Shown here: piece by piece, positions 62,265 to 64,000 of the stretch
Layout of the letters: the number at the start of each line of letters is the position of its first letter
Numbering within the stretch: position 1 is the stretch's first letter
NCBI RefSeq assembly: GCF_016937515.1
Contig: NZ_JAFHKM010000002.1
Coordinates: 3,343,001 to 3,407,000 of the forward strand
Source of the DNA: Cohnella algarum
GTDB taxonomy: Bacteria > Bacillota > Bacilli > Paenibacillales > Paenibacillaceae
Reading direction: 5' to 3'
Length of the DNA stretch: 64,000 bases
Program-made: the position numbers and the translations under genes
Notes under the pieces: generated by a model
The model's input: only the letters and a program-made list of their open reading frames with translations
The model's database searches: none
What the model was told of the DNA's origin: nothing

Positions 62265-63235
62265 TGTTTTATTCGCTGCCGGAAACGCTCGGGATGCTTG
62301 TCGCGGCTATCGCGGCCGATTGGCTGATCGGCGACCCGCGCCGTCTGCCGCACCCCGTCGTCGGCATCGGCCGCTTGATCGGCCTGCTGGAGCGGCGGCT
62401 GCTTCGCGGGCCGTCCGGAAACGTTTTGCGGCTGAAAGGCTGCGTCCTGACGGTTGCTGTCGTTGCGGCCTCTTTTTTGCTCATGTGGGGCGTTTGGCTG
62501 GTTGCAGACCGGATTCACCCCTGGCTCGGCTATGCGGTCAATGTCTGGTTTATTTCGACGACGCTGGCGGTCAAAGGGCTGAAGGACGCGGCTATGCTCG
62601 TCTACCGGCCGCTGCGGCGGGGCGATCTGGCCGAGGCCCGGATCAAAGCTGGCTGGATCGTCGGGCGGGACACGGACGGCCTGGCGGAAAAGGATGTCGC
62701 GCGGGCGGCGGTGGAAACGGTGGCGGAAAATACGGTGGATGCCTTCGTTTCGCCGCTTTTTTTCGCTTTTATCGGGGGCGCGCCGCTTGCGATGCTGTAC
62801 CGGGCGGCCAATACGCTCGATTCGATGGTCGGCTATAAAAACGAAAAATACCGGGATTTCGGCTGGGCGTCCGCGCGGCTGGACGACGTGCTGAACTGGC
62901 TTCCGGCGCGGGCGGCGGGAGCGCTGCTGGCGCTGACGGCAGCCTGCTCCCGCTTGGCCTCCGGGAGGAGGGCCTGGCGCTCGATCCGGGCGTTCGCGCA
63001 TCTGCATCCGAGCCCGAACAGCGGCATCCCCGAAGCGGCGGTGGCCGGGGCGCTCGGGTTCGAGCTCGGCGGCACGAACCGGTACGGGGGCGTCGCGAGC
63101 GAGCGGGCCCGTCTCGGCTGGCCGCTGCGGCCGTTGGAGGCCGAAGACATCGTCCGGACGATCCGGCTTCTGTACGGAGTCAGTTTCTGGTTGGCGGGAG
63201 GGTTGTTGTGCGCATGGCTAAGTCTCGTTTGGTAA
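62261..63235 (+). CDS. cobD: adenosylcobinamide-phosphate synthase
   Basis: A 324-aa membrane enzyme (CobD/CbiB) attaching the aminopropanol arm to cobyric acid. Landmarks: ADWLIGDPRRLPHPVVGIGRLI, GRDTDGLAEKDVARAAVETVAENTVDAFVSPLFF, and DSMVGYKNEKYRDFGWASARLDDVLNWLPAR. The cobS gene starts within its last codons. With cobT, cobU and cobS it allows assembly from cobyric acid or cobinamide. Confidence 0.94.
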   Translation: MMFYSLPETLGMLVAAIAADWLIGDPRRLPHPVVGIGRLIGLLERRLLRGPSGNVLRLKGCVLTVAVVAASFLLMWGVWLVADRIHPWLGYAVNVWFISTTLAVKGLKDAAMLVYRPLRRGDLAEARIKAGWIVGRDTDGLAEKDVARAAVETVAENTVDAFVSPLFFAFIGGAPLAMLYRAANTLDSMVGYKNEKYRDFGWASARLDDVLNWLPARAAGALLALTAACSRLASGRRAWRSIRAFAHLHPSPNSGIPEAAVAGALGFELGGTNRYGGVASERARLGWPLRPLEAEDIVRTIRLLYGVSFWLAGGLLCAWLSLVW

Positions 63236-64000
63236 GCGCGGTCGAGCCGTTCGTCGTCGCGATGCAGTTTTTGACGCGGGTGCCGGTGCCGGTCGAGGCG
63301 GAATTCACGGAGCGAAGCTGCCGGCGCAGCGTCGCGTTTTACCCGGCCGCGGGCCTGGTCATCGGTCTGCTGCTCGCCGGAGCCGCGTGGGGGCTGGCTC
63401 GCATACTTCCGCCTCTCCCGGGGGCCGTGCTGCTGACGGCGCTCTGGATCGGTTTGTCCGGCGCGCTGCATCTCGACGGCTTGATGGACACGGCCGACGG
63501 CTTGCTCAGCCATCGCTCCCGCGAGCGAATGCTGGAGATCATGAAGGACAGCCGCGTCGGCGCGATGGGCGTCGCCGTGGGCACGCTTTCGCTGCTGCTG
63601 CGGGTTTCGCTGCTGTCCGTGCTGCTCGGGGAGGGCGAAGGGGCGTCGGCCTTTGCCTTGGCCGCGCTTGCTTTGATCCCCGTCTGGAGCCGGGCCTTCA
63701 TGTCGACGGCGATCGCCGGCTGGCCGTATGCGCGATTGCCCGGCGAAGGGCTCGGCGGGCTGTTCCGCACCGTTCGGCCGCGGCATGCGGTTTATGCGTT
63801 CGCGGCCGCCTGCGCGATCGGCGCCGTCGTCCTGGCCGCGGCCGGCCGGTGGAACTGGCGGGAAGGGGCGGTCATGCTTGCGGTCATGGCGATTTTTACT
63901 TACGTTCCCGGCGCGCTGCTGGCCGCTTCCGCTTCGCGCAAGCTGGGCGGGCTGACCGGCGACGTGTACGGGGCGCTGAACGAATGCGCGGAAATCGGAC
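63214..64000 (+). CDS. cobS: adenosylcobinamide-GDP ribazoletransferase (runs off the window)
   Basis: At least 262 residues of the membrane enzyme that joins adenosylcobinamide-GDP to alpha-ribazole. Landmarks are AMQFLTRVPVPVEAEF, LSGALHLDGLMDTADGL, RMLEIMKDSRVGAMGVA and, at the window edge, KLGGLTGDVYGALNE. ATG 63214 follows a GGGAGGG site inside the cobD end; GTG 63208 is an alternative. The C-terminus is beyond the window. Confidence 0.93.
   Translation, partial: MAKSRLVSAVEPFVVAMQFLTRVPVPVEAEFTERSCRRSVAFYPAAGLVIGLLLAGAAWGLARILPPLPGAVLLTALWIGLSGALHLDGLMDTADGLLSHRSRERMLEIMKDSRVGAMGVAVGTLSLLLRVSLLSVLLGEGEGASAFALAALALIPVWSRAFMSTAIAGWPYARLPGEGLGGLFRTVRPRHAVYAFAAACAIGAVVLAAAGRWNWREGAVMLAVMAIFTYVPGALLAASASRKLGGLTGDVYGALNECAEIG

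Noticed and set aside
1..64000. tRNA or rRNA genes
   Set aside because: No cloverleaf-like or conserved rRNA sequence was noticed while reading; a dedicated scan could not be run.

Overview
The window is high-GC Firmicute chromosome, most like Paenibacillaceae (Paenibacillus/Cohnella group). Evidence: strong AGGAGG-type ribosome sites with frequent GTG/TTG starts, YesM/YesN-type two-component pairs beside sugar ABC transporters, YkuK, an AraC regulator fused to a siderophore-binding domain, a PucR regulator, and Fur, Rex and B12-riboswitch control signals. No rRNA, tRNA or phage module was seen.

Layout. 0.1-4.9 kb: a co-directional set of a sensor-less chemoreceptor, a GAF protein, a ThDP enzyme, a small STAS-like protein and a KAS III homologue with an altered active site. 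5.1-7.3 kb: a CYTH protein, an M20 amidohydrolase and a 61-aa protein. 7.5-18.6 kb: twelve tightly packed genes: GTP cyclohydrolase II-like, SDR, thymidylate-kinase-like, cupin-like, GH13 glycosidase, nucleotidyltransferase-fold protein, ABC-2 exporter (one ATPase, two permeases), PyrK, PyrD and a type-2 PyrF. This looks like one operon and is the best candidate here for an undescribed pathway, perhaps making and exporting a nucleotide-derived compound. 18.9-23.4 kb: an NMT1-type ABC importer with a PucR regulator. 23.5-26.3 kb: a Fur-boxed siderophore-binding lipoprotein and its paralogous fused regulator. 26.4-27.2 kb: a decayed group II intron. 27.2-30.0 kb (minus strand): an MFS exporter and a NADH oxidase with twin Rex sites. 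30.2-35.1 kb: a coiled-coil membrane protein, YkuK, a Crp/Fnr regulator, a CDF transporter and an acyltransferase. 35.3-41.9 kb: a YesM/YesN pair with a sugar ABC importer. 42.0-50.5 kb: YnfA, then two divergent OmpR-type two-component operons (one with a DrrAB-type exporter) separated by 1 kb of palindromic tandem repeats. 50.6-57.1 kb: mixed genes, including DUF72, MFS, a PadR/FtsW-like pair and malic enzyme. 57.2-64.0 kb: a cobalamin riboswitch followed by btuF-btuC-btuD-cobT-cobU-cobD-cobS; cobS runs off the end.

Sequence quality. Six plus-strand genes between 11.4 and 41.3 kb (GH13, ABC-2 permease, pyrK, pyrF four times, NMT-type permease, MalG-type permease) are broken by nine apparent losses of a single G, nearly all in G-runs. 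Adding one G each time restores the conserved protein. I read these as probable consensus errors, not real pseudogenes, and give the corrected extents. All functions are read from motifs and context; no database search was run.
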